Part shown: positions 16,719 through 25,870 of the stretch, in pieces | How the letters are laid out: every line of letters begins with the position of its first letter | Numbering within the stretch: position 1 is the stretch's first letter | Origin: Sphingobacteriaceae bacterium | GTDB lineage: Bacteria; Bacteroidota; Bacteroidia; B-17B0; Aurantibacillaceae | NCBI GenBank assembly: GCA_016715905.1 | Contig: JADJXI010000004.1 | Coordinates: 744,001 to 808,000, forward strand | Reading direction: 5' to 3' | DNA: 64,000 bases | Position numbers and translations under genes: made by a program | Notes under the pieces: generated by a model | The model's input: the letters and a program-made list of their open reading frames with translations, nothing else | What the model was told of the DNA's origin: nothing | Database searches by the model: none

Positions 16719-19388
16719 TTATTTAACAATAGATATACGTTTTACATACTCCTTGGAATCTATTTTAACTTTTAAAAGATAAATTCCATTTGAAAGTTTA
16801 GATTGATCGCTGATAACGGTAATATTTCGGCTTGATTCAAATGAAACCGGATAGGGTTCTCCAATTTTTTTACCCATGATGTCAAATAACTCAATGCTTA
16901 AAAATGAGGGTTTTTCCAATTCACACTCCACATAAATTTTACCATTAGAAGGATTAGGATAAATTTTAAAATTTTTCTCTGAAATTAAATTTTCATTTGC
17001 CCCCACAAAAATAGCGGGATAAATTTTTACAGAATCTACAACAAAATCTAAATCAAAAAATTGATTGTTACCGTCGGTAACTATTTTATGATATGCGTTT
17101 GCTGTATCTAATCCCTGAATATCAACAAAAACAAAATAAGATTCACCGGCTATATTATTTGGTAAACCGGCTAATGTGTACGAACCGTTAGGTAAGGTTC
17201 TGTCTTGGGCTCCAATATTTCCTCCCGGATTTCTTCCTCCTTTCACACTTATTCCTTTTATAGGTTGCCCCGGAACAGAAATCTCCAATCCTTTTTGTCC
17301 GTATTTTGTTCCCTCCACAATTTTTCCCGATAGAATACCCGGACCGGCACCAAAATTGAATAATTCTTTTACATCAATATTCTGAATATCATTGCTGATA
17401 CAACCATGATTAATTATTATGGCATCTTTCCATCCCATTTGATTGGGCGCGTAAGTTGGAATTAATGTATTAGCATTTGGAATAGCTTGCAATATATAAC
17501 TGGCGGCAGGAACAGAAGTTAAATTGAAAGCGCCACCTACTCCAATGTTTTGTTTTACAATAGTATCAAACTTGGTTAAGTTAGGTTCGTACTTAAATAA
17601 TAATACTTGCCCTGCCACTGGAACAGCACTTATTGTATTTGAGGTTACATTTCCTCCAATATTGGTATTTGGGTTTACCGTTATGCTTGTTTGTTGGCAA
17701 GCCCCGCCCGGAGGAACACAACCACCATTACCTTTCACAAAATAAATTGTGGTTGTTGTTGGATTTAAACTCACACTTGCTCCTGTAGCCACTAATGAGC
17801 CTGTACAAGAACCGGTAAACCACGACCAATTTGGAGCATCATTTAAGGTTCCACTGGTTACAGATAAGGTTACAGTATTTCCTATACAAATTGGTGCTGA
17901 ACCCGAGAGCCCTGTTAGATTTGGTAAAGTACAAAACGTATATTTAGAAATAAAAAAATCAGTTAAACCTTCAAGACCTAAAGAAGGGCTTGCAATACCC
18001 GGATCCATATCCATGGTGTTTGTGTTTACCCCCATTAAATAAAGGGTGTCATTTCTTATCGATAAATTCTCGCAATTATTTCCATTCTGATCGCCACCAC
18101 CCAAATTAAAACCGAAAACAAGATCGGCGTTTGCGTCTTTATATTTAGCCACAAAAATATCGCTGTTAGAATTCGTTATTGCACTCAATGTGGTTGTTCC
18201 GGGATTCAAATCTATATCCATAACACCACTAAACCTTCCACCGATAAAAATATTATTTTGCGAATCAATTTTCAAAGCGCTTGCCATGGCTTCATTTTGC
18301 CCAAGAGCACCTGCGGTTTTTCCCCAAATTAAACTTCCATTTGTTCCATTTAATTTAGAAAGTAAAATGGATAAATATCCCGGATCACCTATTTTAACCT
18401 GAGGAGTAACAGGAAGCATTGGATTTATATCAAAGGTTCCGCTGCTAACAACAGAAGACAATACAATATCACCTGCATTATTATATCTCACTCTTCCGCC
18501 AACATCATTTAAGTCTCCACCCATAGAACCACCCCATAAAAATGTTCCTCCATTATCAAATTTTGAAATAAAAATATCATCTCCGCCGTTTGTGATCACA
18601 TCATTATTACCAGCACCCGGATCCAAATCAACTGTAAACTGCATTTGACCGGTAACAGCAACTTCACCGGAAGCATTTATATCAACACCAAAAGCTCTAT
18701 CATTACCCAATCCTCCAAAACCATGTGCCCAAACAAAATTACCTGAAGTATTATATTTAGCAATAAAAGCATCTACTCCTCCAACGGTTGTTAATGTTGC
18801 GGTGCCGGGTCCGAAACTAAAAAAATTATTGAATTCACCACCTAAACAGATTTCTCCAGACGGTGTAACACGAATACCATAAGGAGTCAATACTGCATTT
18901 GACTCACCAAAATGAACTACCCATTGGTAATTACCCGCAGCATCATACTTTGCCAAAAAAACATCATTGTAAATTGCTGTTAAAGTGCTTTGAGATGGGC
19001 CAAAATCAAAATCTGCATCGCCCAATTCAAATTTACCTAATACATAAATGTTATTAGATGCATCAACATCAATTCCAAATACTTTATTACTTGCACTACC
19101 TTCAAAATTTCCGGCCCAAAGCAGAGCCCCGGAAGGACTGTATTTGGCAATGAATCCGCCAACATATCCGGTAAAGGAAGTTACCCCGCCAATGCTAGGA
19201 TCCAAATCGAGATCTCCGTCCAAATAGCCTCCAACAATAGTATTACCCTGGCCATCAACAATACCACCTCTTAATTCCTGATCAACATCGGACGCCCCAA
19301 AATTATGAGACCAATGATAGTTAATACTGGTTTGTGCATTAAAACTTAGTGAGAATAGTATACCAAAAGATAAGAATAAATTTTTCAT
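16719..19388 (-). CDS. Secreted SBBP-repeat protein with T9SS type A sorting domain (paralogue B)
   Basis: Protein of 889 residues, first of the tandem pair. Signal peptide to about residue 18, SBBP repeats with the same DLDPG/DFGPG motifs to about 490, Ig-like segment (DAPNWSWFTGSCTGSL, VPPGGACQQTS), two prealbumin-like segments and the C-terminal type A sorting domain (FKIYPNPSNGKIYVECEL) ending YVKRISIVK. Compared with paralogue A the repeat part is moderately diverged, but the segment from GQPIKGISVKGGRNPGGNIG to SYFVFVDIQGLDT is almost identical. A pseudo -7 box (CAAAATAA on the plus strand, one mismatch) sits about 33 bp before the start. The ligand and role are unknown. Confidence 0.9.
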   Translation of the reverse strand: MKNLFLSFGILFSLSFNAQTSINYHWSHNFGASDVDQELRGGIVDGQGNTIVGGYLDGDLDLDPSIGGVTSFTGYVGGFIAKYSPSGALLWAGNFEGSASNKVFGIDVDASNNIYVLGKFELGDADFDFGPSQSTLTAIYNDVFLAKYDAAGNYQWVVHFGESNAVLTPYGIRVTPSGEICLGGEFNNFFSFGPGTATLTTVGGVDAFIAKYNTSGNFVWAHGFGGLGNDRAFGVDINASGEVAVTGQMQFTVDLDPGAGNNDVITNGGDDIFISKFDNGGTFLWGGSMGGDLNDVGGRVRYNNAGDIVLSSVVSSGTFDINPMLPVTPQVKIGDPGYLSILLSKLNGTNGSLIWGKTAGALGQNEAMASALKIDSQNNIFIGGRFSGVMDIDLNPGTTTLSAITNSNSDIFVAKYKDANADLVFGFNLGGGDQNGNNCENLSIRNDTLYLMGVNTNTMDMDPGIASPSLGLEGLTDFFISKYTFCTLPNLTGLSGSAPICIGNTVTLSVTSGTLNDAPNWSWFTGSCTGSLVATGASVSLNPTTTTIYFVKGNGGCVPPGGACQQTSITVNPNTNIGGNVTSNTISAVPVAGQVLLFKYEPNLTKFDTIVKQNIGVGGAFNLTSVPAASYILQAIPNANTLIPTYAPNQMGWKDAIIINHGCISNDIQNIDVKELFNFGAGPGILSGKIVEGTKYGQKGLEISVPGQPIKGISVKGGRNPGGNIGAQDRTLPNGSYTLAGLPNNIAGESYFVFVDIQGLDTANAYHKIVTDGNNQFFDLDFVVDSVKIYPAIFVGANENLISEKNFKIYPNPSNGKIYVECELEKPSFLSIELFDIMGKKIGEPYPVSFESSRNITVISDQSKLSNGIYLLKVKIDSKEYVKRISIVK

Positions 19389-19469
19389 TATTTTTTATAA
19401 AATTAGAGTGAAAAGATACAAAATAAATCGTTATAGATTTATAAGAAAATTGAATAAATTATTAAGATT

Positions 19470-22400
19470 TCACAATCCTTTTAACAATACAAAAGCCGCC
19501 CAATAAGCCGGATGGGGATATTTGAGCTTACACGCATTTTGTGCAACGATAAATGAATTTTCTATACTATTTGATTTTGCAAATTGTTGGTAAAAGGTAG
19601 TCATTAAAAATTTAGTTGCTTCATCATCAACCGGCCATAAACTCATAATTATATTTTTAGCACCTGCAATTGCAAAAGAGCGCTGTAAGCCGGCAACACC
19701 CTGACTACCCATATTATCACCTAATCCGGTTTGACATGCGGATAATACTACCAATTCGGTTTCATGCAAATCCAGTAATAATGCATCATAAGCTGTTAAA
19801 ATACCATCATTTTCTGTATTAGAATTAACGCTATCGGCGCTAGAAGGAATAGCTCCTGCCAATATTATTCCTGATCTTAAATAACTATTTTCTTTAAGTC
19901 GACTCCTTTCAAATCCAAGAAAAAACGGATCTGTGCTTTCAATATTCTTCAAATAAAATCCATGAGTAGCTATATGCAAAATGCGCGGAGAATTTATTTC
20001 TCTCAAGTTTTTTTCACTGGCATTTTCATTCAGGTAACTTTTTACACTCCATCCTGCACTTTGAAGTATTTGTCCAATTTCGTTCACTTCAATTTTGGTA
20101 CCGGGGAGTTTTGATAATTCCGTTAAACCATATCTTTTGGCTATTGCTAATGGCTGCTCAATTGTGGGAACTGACGGTGTATTAAAATTATACTCATAAT
20201 CCGGATAACCGAATAATTGCGCCGATTTATGGGTTGAAATTAAACTCGAAGTGTTTTGGATTATTCCGGCCAAATTAGGCATGGATAGAACTTGGTATTT
20301 ATCAAAAATAAATTTATGTTGGTTCGCTATAAACAAACCATTCAAATTAATTTTTTGATAAACTCCATCCGCAGAAACATATAGTTTTTGAATTCCTTTA
20401 AGATTTTTGTCGATTTTTTCGAAATAAACAGAATAAGATAGTGAATCGATTAATTCATTTTCAATGGCCTGAGTATACAATTGAAATTTTGTATTTTCCA
20501 GTTCATTTCCGTTATTAAAAACAAACAATTCCGGTTGTAGTTTATTTTTATGAATTAAAATAGCACCATATTTTGCTTGATAAGTAGTATCGCTAACCCA
20601 TTCAGTAGTTTTAAAAATTTCCACCAAAGCTTCATCTTTACTTAAATGCTTCTGAAGCTGTTCCATATCAACATGCTCCACTTCAAAAATAGCTCCAACA
20701 TTTTGTTTAAGATACGTTTCCATTTGTGAAACTTTTTTCACTAATTCATTTTCCAAACTATCATTCTGTCCGCTTTTATTTAAATTGATCAATTGGTTCT
20801 TCACTATTTTCCAGTCATCATACACACTTTTTAGTTCCTGATTATTACTTTTCGATATTTGTTTCTGTAATCCAGATGCATTTTTTCCTAATAACGATTT
20901 AATAAGCAATTGATTTTTTAAAACTTGTTTAATTAAAGCATTAATATTTTTTTGGGGATGACTCAGTTTATAATTTAACACAAACAAATTATAACTCTGA
21001 AAAACGGACTCAAATAAAGATAAATAATGAGCTTGATTTTCTTCACTCATCGCACAAAAATAAGTATCAATTTTTTTTATGTAATACTGAATGCTTTCAT
21101 TGTATAAGCTAGTGGCTTCTTCAAAACGGCCGGTTGTTGCTAAAATTTCAGCCAAACCAAATTGAGCGCGAACGTAAAGCTCGTGACTTAAGCCAAAATT
21201 CTTTTTCGCTAATTGCCCGGCTTCCATTAAAGATTTTTCAGCAAGTTTATAGTCGGCTAAGCGCACATGCATTGACGACAAAGAAATTAAAAAGTTAATA
21301 TAGCGGTAATGATCTTTTCCAACACTATTTTCTGTTATGGCCAGTGCCTTTATTTTATTTTCTTTCGCCAATTTATATTCGCCAGTAACAAAGTTTAAAG
21401 AAGAAATATTATTTATACAATTTCCGTAAAATTGATGTTGAGTTCCCACTGTTCTTTCATAAACCAATAAAGCGTGATTTAAACGTCTTAATGCTTCATC
21501 ATAAAAGCCGGCATCAAAATAAATCAAACCCAAATTATTTAATGTATTAGCATATACTTTAGAGTTTGTATCTAAATATGTCTTTCTTATAGTTAACGAT
21601 TTTAAAAGAATTTCAGAAGCATAGCCATACCTTCCTAGTTCTCTATATAAATCTCCTTTGTTGTTTAGCGTAACACAATAATCGTTTGTGTTATTGTGAT
21701 TGGCCTTATCATATAATAAGAGAGCGGAATCAAAAGATTCTTCGGCTTCTTTTATTTCACCATTCATTTTATAACATAAACCCATGTTATTTACAATAGA
21801 GCCTAATATTGGAAGTTGATTTAAACGATAAGTATAAAATTCCTCTTTTGCTTTTTTAAACAAAATTATGGCCGAATTACAATCGCCGGCTTCGCGATAA
21901 ACATCACCTAAATTGCTGTAACTTTCAATGTAAGCTGCGGTATCCTTTAATTCTAAAAAAATTTTATTCTCTAGCAATGGTTTTAAAATTTCAATGCTTT
22001 TTTGATATTCACCCAAATATTGATAAATGTCAGCCAGATTATTATTTAGATGAGCATATTCTAAACTTTTTTCTCCATCCAATGTTTTATAATAATAAAT
22101 TAAGGCTTCTACTCCCGGTTTTGCCTCTGCATACTTCCCTTGAAACATTAAAACCTGCAAATATTCAAAATAGATTTGTGAATATTCTCTGTTAGATTCA
22201 CCTAATATAACGGCTAATGTGCTCAAAGAACCCAAATAATATTTTTCTGCCTCAATATAATTTCCCGTTAATCTATAATAATCTCCGAAACGATAAACAA
22301 CAATGTGTTTGAGTGTTGTATCATTTGCTTGTGTGGAATAATGATAGGAATATTTTAAGGCTTCTAAAGCCGAATTCTGGTCTTTTACATTTAATAAAGC

Positions 22401-22610
22401 ATAAGCATAAGAACTATAAAAATGAGTGGCCTCATTTGCAAAATCAGCAAATTTCTTTTCGTATTTCTTTTCAAATTCTTCGTATACGGCTATTGGGAGA
22501 TTTTCTTTTTCCATTTTTTTGGAAAAATCACTCCACGCTTTCCCGAAATCCTGTGCTTTGGTATAAATACCTGTACAAAGAAAAAAGATTAAAAATAATT
22601 GTACTTTCAC
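19470..22610 (-). CDS. TPR-CHAT domain protease-like protein
   Basis: Protein of 1046 residues with a signal peptide (MKVQLFLIFFLCTGIYTKAQ), a TPR solenoid over about residues 60-520 (repeats such as ALEALKYSYHYSTQANDTT and NNLADIYQYLGEYQKSIEIL), a helical linker and a C-terminal CHAT domain from about 740. The caspase-like dyad is intact: His883 in HIATHGFY and Cys959 in LSACQTGLG, followed by the GLQRSFAIAGAKNIIMSLWP signature. CHAT proteases belong to the separase/caspase clan; in this lineage such TPR-CHAT proteins are common, with substrate unknown. The exported state implied by the signal peptide sets it apart from cytoplasmic CHAT effectors of immune systems. The start is a GTG; a TGA stop sits directly before it in frame. 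Divergent to the ArsC-like gene. Confidence 0.9.
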   Translation of the reverse strand: MKVQLFLIFFLCTGIYTKAQDFGKAWSDFSKKMEKENLPIAVYEEFEKKYEKKFADFANEATHFYSSYAYALLNVKDQNSALEALKYSYHYSTQANDTTLKHIVVYRFGDYYRLTGNYIEAEKYYLGSLSTLAVILGESNREYSQIYFEYLQVLMFQGKYAEAKPGVEALIYYYKTLDGEKSLEYAHLNNNLADIYQYLGEYQKSIEILKPLLENKIFLELKDTAAYIESYSNLGDVYREAGDCNSAIILFKKAKEEFYTYRLNQLPILGSIVNNMGLCYKMNGEIKEAEESFDSALLLYDKANHNNTNDYCVTLNNKGDLYRELGRYGYASEILLKSLTIRKTYLDTNSKVYANTLNNLGLIYFDAGFYDEALRRLNHALLVYERTVGTQHQFYGNCINNISSLNFVTGEYKLAKENKIKALAITENSVGKDHYRYINFLISLSSMHVRLADYKLAEKSLMEAGQLAKKNFGLSHELYVRAQFGLAEILATTGRFEEATSLYNESIQYYIKKIDTYFCAMSEENQAHYLSLFESVFQSYNLFVLNYKLSHPQKNINALIKQVLKNQLLIKSLLGKNASGLQKQISKSNNQELKSVYDDWKIVKNQLINLNKSGQNDSLENELVKKVSQMETYLKQNVGAIFEVEHVDMEQLQKHLSKDEALVEIFKTTEWVSDTTYQAKYGAILIHKNKLQPELFVFNNGNELENTKFQLYTQAIENELIDSLSYSVYFEKIDKNLKGIQKLYVSADGVYQKINLNGLFIANQHKFIFDKYQVLSMPNLAGIIQNTSSLISTHKSAQLFGYPDYEYNFNTPSVPTIEQPLAIAKRYGLTELSKLPGTKIEVNEIGQILQSAGWSVKSYLNENASEKNLREINSPRILHIATHGFYLKNIESTDPFFLGFERSRLKENSYLRSGIILAGAIPSSADSVNSNTENDGILTAYDALLLDLHETELVVLSACQTGLGDNMGSQGVAGLQRSFAIAGAKNIIMSLWPVDDEATKFLMTTFYQQFAKSNSIENSFIVAQNACKLKYPHPAYWAAFVLLKGL

Positions 22611-22632
22611 TCATTAAAATTAAGCAATTAGA

Positions 22633-22980
22633 ATGAGAAAAATATATCATTTAGGCAGTTGTTCCACCAATCAGCGAATAATTAAAGAATTAGATCTGAC
22701 GAATAAGAATTTTGAATTTCAGGAAATAAAAACGGAAAAAATTACTGCCAAACAACTTCAAGAAATGAAAGAATTAAGTGGAAGCTATGAAGCATTATTT
22801 AGCCGCGTTGCCCTCAAATACAAAACACTTAATCCTAAACCTGCTACGGAAAATGAGTACAAAAAACTGATTTTAGAAGAATATACTTTTTTAAAGAGGC
22901 CGGTAATTTTATTGGATAAAAAAATATTTATCGGAAATTCAAAAAGTACTTTAGCAGACTTACAAAAGTATCTGTTATAA
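22633..22980 (+). CDS. ArsC/Spx-family glutaredoxin-like protein
   Basis: Protein of 115 residues with the arsenate reductase/Spx fold: beta strand and active-site loop at the N-terminus (MRKIYHLGSCSTNQRII), a helical insert with EIKTEKITAKQLQEM, and the C-terminal KRPVILLDKKIFIGNS pattern. It keeps Cys10, the equivalent of the arsenate reductase nucleophile, but the usual second position has Asn (CSTN), so there is no CxxC disulfide. The conserved Arg in the C-terminal block reads KRPVI as in the family. It could be a thiol-based reductase or regulator; arsenate reduction is not shown since no ars genes are nearby. A bidirectional terminator follows. Confidence 0.82.
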   Translation: MRKIYHLGSCSTNQRIIKELDLTNKNFEFQEIKTEKITAKQLQEMKELSGSYEALFSRVALKYKTLNPKPATENEYKKLILEEYTFLKRPVILLDKKIFIGNSKSTLADLQKYLL

Positions 22981-22982
22981 AA

Positions 22983-23009
22983 AAACCTCCAATTAAAAAT
23001 TGGAGGTTT
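22983..23009. terminator. Bidirectional terminator between convergent genes
   Basis: Twelve-bp stem AAACCTCCAATT / AATTGGAGGTTT with a 3-base loop, flanked by A-runs to the left and T-rich sequence to the right. It serves the ArsC-like gene on the plus strand and the Spy-like gene on the minus strand. Confidence 0.85.
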
Positions 23010-23014
23010 AAGTT

Positions 23015-23476
23015 TTAATCTTCTAAATCTAAATCCAGAGGCTCTTCATTCATCTTTCCTTTTCTGTTTTTCATTTTCGCTTTTCTTTTCTCCATTTTCT
23101 CCTTTTTAATAGCCTCATGCTTTACTTTCTGCTCATCCGTTAATAATGAATTTACAGCTTCATCAAACTTTTTATTATTGGCTCTAACATCTGCATGTAT
23201 CTGTTTTCGTTCATCAGGCGTTGTGGAGCCTTTTAATTTGACGCGATGTGGGTCATTCCCTTTTATTCTTTCCAAACAGGCTGCTTCCCATTTTGTTTTT
23301 TGATCGGCGGTTAATCCCAATTTTTTTTCGGCGTGATTTGCACCCGCTTTAGCCCTTTCTTCGGGCGTTTTGTTTTTCATTTCTTTGCCGGGTTTTACAC
23401 TGGAATCTGTTTCCTGAGCTAAAGAAGTTGTTCCGGTTAAAGTCAGAACTGCGATTGCTAAAATTAATTTTTTCAT
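23015..23476 (-). CDS. Small periplasmic Spy/DUF4890-like protein
   Basis: Protein of 153 residues with a signal peptide (MKKLILAIAVLTLTGTTSLAQ). The mature chain is mostly helical and charged, with two LTxxQ motifs (LTADQKTKW and LTDEQKVKHEA) as in the CpxP/Spy type of periplasmic chaperone and in DUF4890 proteins of Bacteroidota. The Lys/Met-rich C-terminus (MEKRKAKMKNRKGKM) ends in an acidic tail (DLDLED). Function could be protein-folding or metal related; only the fold class is supported. It lies on its own, with a 42-bp gap to the upstream peptidase gene. Confidence 0.78.
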   Translation of the reverse strand: MKKLILAIAVLTLTGTTSLAQETDSSVKPGKEMKNKTPEERAKAGANHAEKKLGLTADQKTKWEAACLERIKGNDPHRVKLKGSTTPDERKQIHADVRANNKKFDEAVNSLLTDEQKVKHEAIKKEKMEKRKAKMKNRKGKMNEEPLDLDLED

Positions 23477-23518
23477 AGTTTGTGTTTATTTGATTTGACT
23501 GTAGGAAAACGACATAGT

Positions 23519-25870
23519 TTAATCCTTAACAATTTTTTTGATTTCTTCAATGCCATTGTGTTTCAATTTCACAAAATACACACCATTGGGTAGTTCGCTT
23601 GTAGAAATGGCAAGCTCCCGTTCATTTGTATTTTTATCTTGTAAAACTTTTTGACCTAAGACATTAGAAATGGATACGGTTATATCAATTTCATCCGGAT
23701 TAGAAATATTAATAAAAGCTGATGCCGGATTAGGATATATACGGATATTATCCATTACGATTATTTGATTATTCACCGATGCCGGAGGCGCCGGAGCCAG
23801 CTTTCTGATCAATAAATCATCAAAATAAAAACCATCTTTATTTACAGAAGGATCTGTTTGAAATTGAAATCTCAAACGAATACTTTGACCAATGTAGGCA
23901 CTCAAGTCAAAATCTTCCATCACCCATTCATTTTGAATGCCATCGTAAATAGGATTTGTACCTCCAAAGGTTACCGGTGGAGTTTCATATTTTCCACATA
24001 AAGGACTCCAACTCGTTCCATTATTTGTACTGATAAATATTTGTGCGTCATCGCCGGCTTTTTCCATCTCGAAACGCGTGAAAAATTGCAAATGTGCATA
24101 AATAGCATTGGTAATAGCAATGTTGGATGCAGTGGTAATTGTTTTTAATTGATTGCCTGAATAATTTCCGGCCGGACTTTCGGTAATACTAGAGGGAGCC
24201 GAATTAAATTTGGTAGTACTTAAACCCCAAGTTCCTGTTGTTGTGAAATTTGTTACAGTACTGTTACCTGGGTCGTATAATAAAGTAATGGGGTTACCAT
24301 AAACTTTACTAATCGTATCATGATAAATATAATCCCCATTATTAATTTCCAGTTTATATTTGATAACTTGGCCGGGAGACAATAAGAAATTTGCGGTATA
24401 GGAAATAGAATCGAGCACTTCCTGATTTAAATTTAAACTCGGATAAATTTTTGGTGCACCAACCGCGCTTAACTCTGTCCCAATTGGATTTATACTTACC
24501 GTAAAACTACCGGTTCCCAAACCTAATCGCTTGATTCTGTATTTTAAATATCCGCTGTTTGATAAAAATTTATCTTGTTTATCGAGTACCCTTGCATATT
24601 TACCGGATAATTTAGCCAGGTTATAATTTTGAGTAAAAGTTGCTTTGCAAATATCTAAAATACGAGAAGAGGCAGGCCAAAATCCATCAGCGGCAGATCC
24701 GGCTTCAGGAGTCATGGCTAATATTTTTGGTTTAGTACCTTGTTCTCCATACATCCAATCGTCACTAGAGCCGTTTGTTACATAATTTACAGTTTGATCG
24801 GCTGTGCCATATAAAAATCTGCTATCCTGCGTTAATAAAACTCCCCAATTCACATAGGTAGCGCTATCAGGTGTATATAATCCTAGTTGATAACCCCAAG
24901 GATAAATTAATAAATTACCATAAGTATGCGCATTCAAAGCGTTTACAAAAGTTCTGGTATTACAAAAATTACGAATGGCCTGTGTTTCGGGTTCGCTAAA
25001 TGCCGAAGGGCCTCTGTATGTATCACTAGTAGATGTTGGTGATGAGCCTGAATTATCAAATCCCCAATTATATCCATAATTTCTGTTTAAATCCACACCA
25101 AAACTTCCTCCTCCATTTGTTCTCCTGTTTTTACGCCACATACCCCCACCGTTAGGACTAATAGTTTGATTATACACATAACCATCCGGATTCACTACAG
25201 GAATAAAATATAACTCTGTACCATCCAAGGTTGCTTTAATATCCGGATTAGTTGCATAATTTTCTAACAAATACCACATATAAAAAATTAATTGAGATAC
25301 ACTAGCCGCTTCGCGAGCATGATGAAGCGAAGTATATAACACTTCCGGTTCTGCTTCGTCTGTATTCGGATTATCGCTGATTTTTACTTGCCAAATAGTT
25401 CTTCCCTGGTGAGACAATGGACTCAATGGTTGTTTAACAGTTATCAGATTTGGATACAATAAAACCATACTATCTAAAATCTGAACAACTTCATTAAACG
25501 TAAAATACCCGCCCATAGATCCTAAATGAAAATAAGTAGGTTTTTGTAAATTGGACTTATTGCAATCTTGCGGGGCCAAAATTTTATTCATTACATCCTG
25601 TTTGTTTCTCTCTACATAATAATTAGTCACATCTTCAATTAAAATTGAATGCTTAATATTATTTTGTTTAAGAATATTTACTTCTAATTCACTAATCTCA
25701 GCAATCAGTCCTCCTTCTCCTTTTTCGGAATGATCAATAGTTATTCCCAACGAAATTAATTTTTGAGCCAGTTGTTCATCTCCTTGCATTAACACACGAT
25801 GATATTTGGCGATTTGTGCTGAAGCGTTTATTGAAACGATAATCACAAAAAATAATACAATTTTTTTCAT
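23519..25870 (-). CDS. Secreted M14 zinc carboxypeptidase with T9SS type A sorting domain
   Basis: Exported carboxypeptidase of 783 residues. After a signal peptide (to about residue 18) and a propeptide-like region comes the M14 catalytic domain, with the zinc site HHARE (His184, Glu187), an Arg/Asn pocket (MWRKNRRTNGGGSFGVDLNRNYGYNW), a later zinc His in NALNAHTYGNL and the catalytic Glu in MTPEAGS. A jelly-roll or MAM-like domain follows (WVMEDFDLSAYIGQSIRL, GFYFDDLLI). The C-terminal sorting domain begins IRIYPNPASAFINI and ends VKLKHNGIEEIKKIVKD. It probably hydrolyses peptides outside the cell for nutrition. The upstream prolyl oligopeptidase gene ends one base before this start, so both are likely one transcript. 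Confidence 0.93.
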   Translation of the reverse strand: MKKIVLFFVIIVSINASAQIAKYHRVLMQGDEQLAQKLISLGITIDHSEKGEGGLIAEISELEVNILKQNNIKHSILIEDVTNYYVERNKQDVMNKILAPQDCNKSNLQKPTYFHLGSMGGYFTFNEVVQILDSMVLLYPNLITVKQPLSPLSHQGRTIWQVKISDNPNTDEAEPEVLYTSLHHAREAASVSQLIFYMWYLLENYATNPDIKATLDGTELYFIPVVNPDGYVYNQTISPNGGGMWRKNRRTNGGGSFGVDLNRNYGYNWGFDNSGSSPTSTSDTYRGPSAFSEPETQAIRNFCNTRTFVNALNAHTYGNLLIYPWGYQLGLYTPDSATYVNWGVLLTQDSRFLYGTADQTVNYVTNGSSDDWMYGEQGTKPKILAMTPEAGSAADGFWPASSRILDICKATFTQNYNLAKLSGKYARVLDKQDKFLSNSGYLKYRIKRLGLGTGSFTVSINPIGTELSAVGAPKIYPSLNLNQEVLDSISYTANFLLSPGQVIKYKLEINNGDYIYHDTISKVYGNPITLLYDPGNSTVTNFTTTGTWGLSTTKFNSAPSSITESPAGNYSGNQLKTITTASNIAITNAIYAHLQFFTRFEMEKAGDDAQIFISTNNGTSWSPLCGKYETPPVTFGGTNPIYDGIQNEWVMEDFDLSAYIGQSIRLRFQFQTDPSVNKDGFYFDDLLIRKLAPAPPASVNNQIIVMDNIRIYPNPASAFINISNPDEIDITVSISNVLGQKVLQDKNTNERELAISTSELPNGVYFVKLKHNGIEEIKKIVKD

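Noticed and set aside
14034..19388. Possible CRISPR or satellite repeats in the tandem T9SS genes
   Set aside because: The periodicity comes from protein repeats with diverged DNA; there are no identical direct repeats separated by unique spacers.
19470..22610. CHAT protein as part of a gasdermin or CRISPR-linked defence operon
   Set aside because: No gasdermin, CRISPR-Cas or NLR-like gene lies nearby, and the protein carries a signal peptide.
22633..22980. Arsenate resistance gene
   Set aside because: No arsB, arsR or acr3 nearby and the second active-site Cys is missing.
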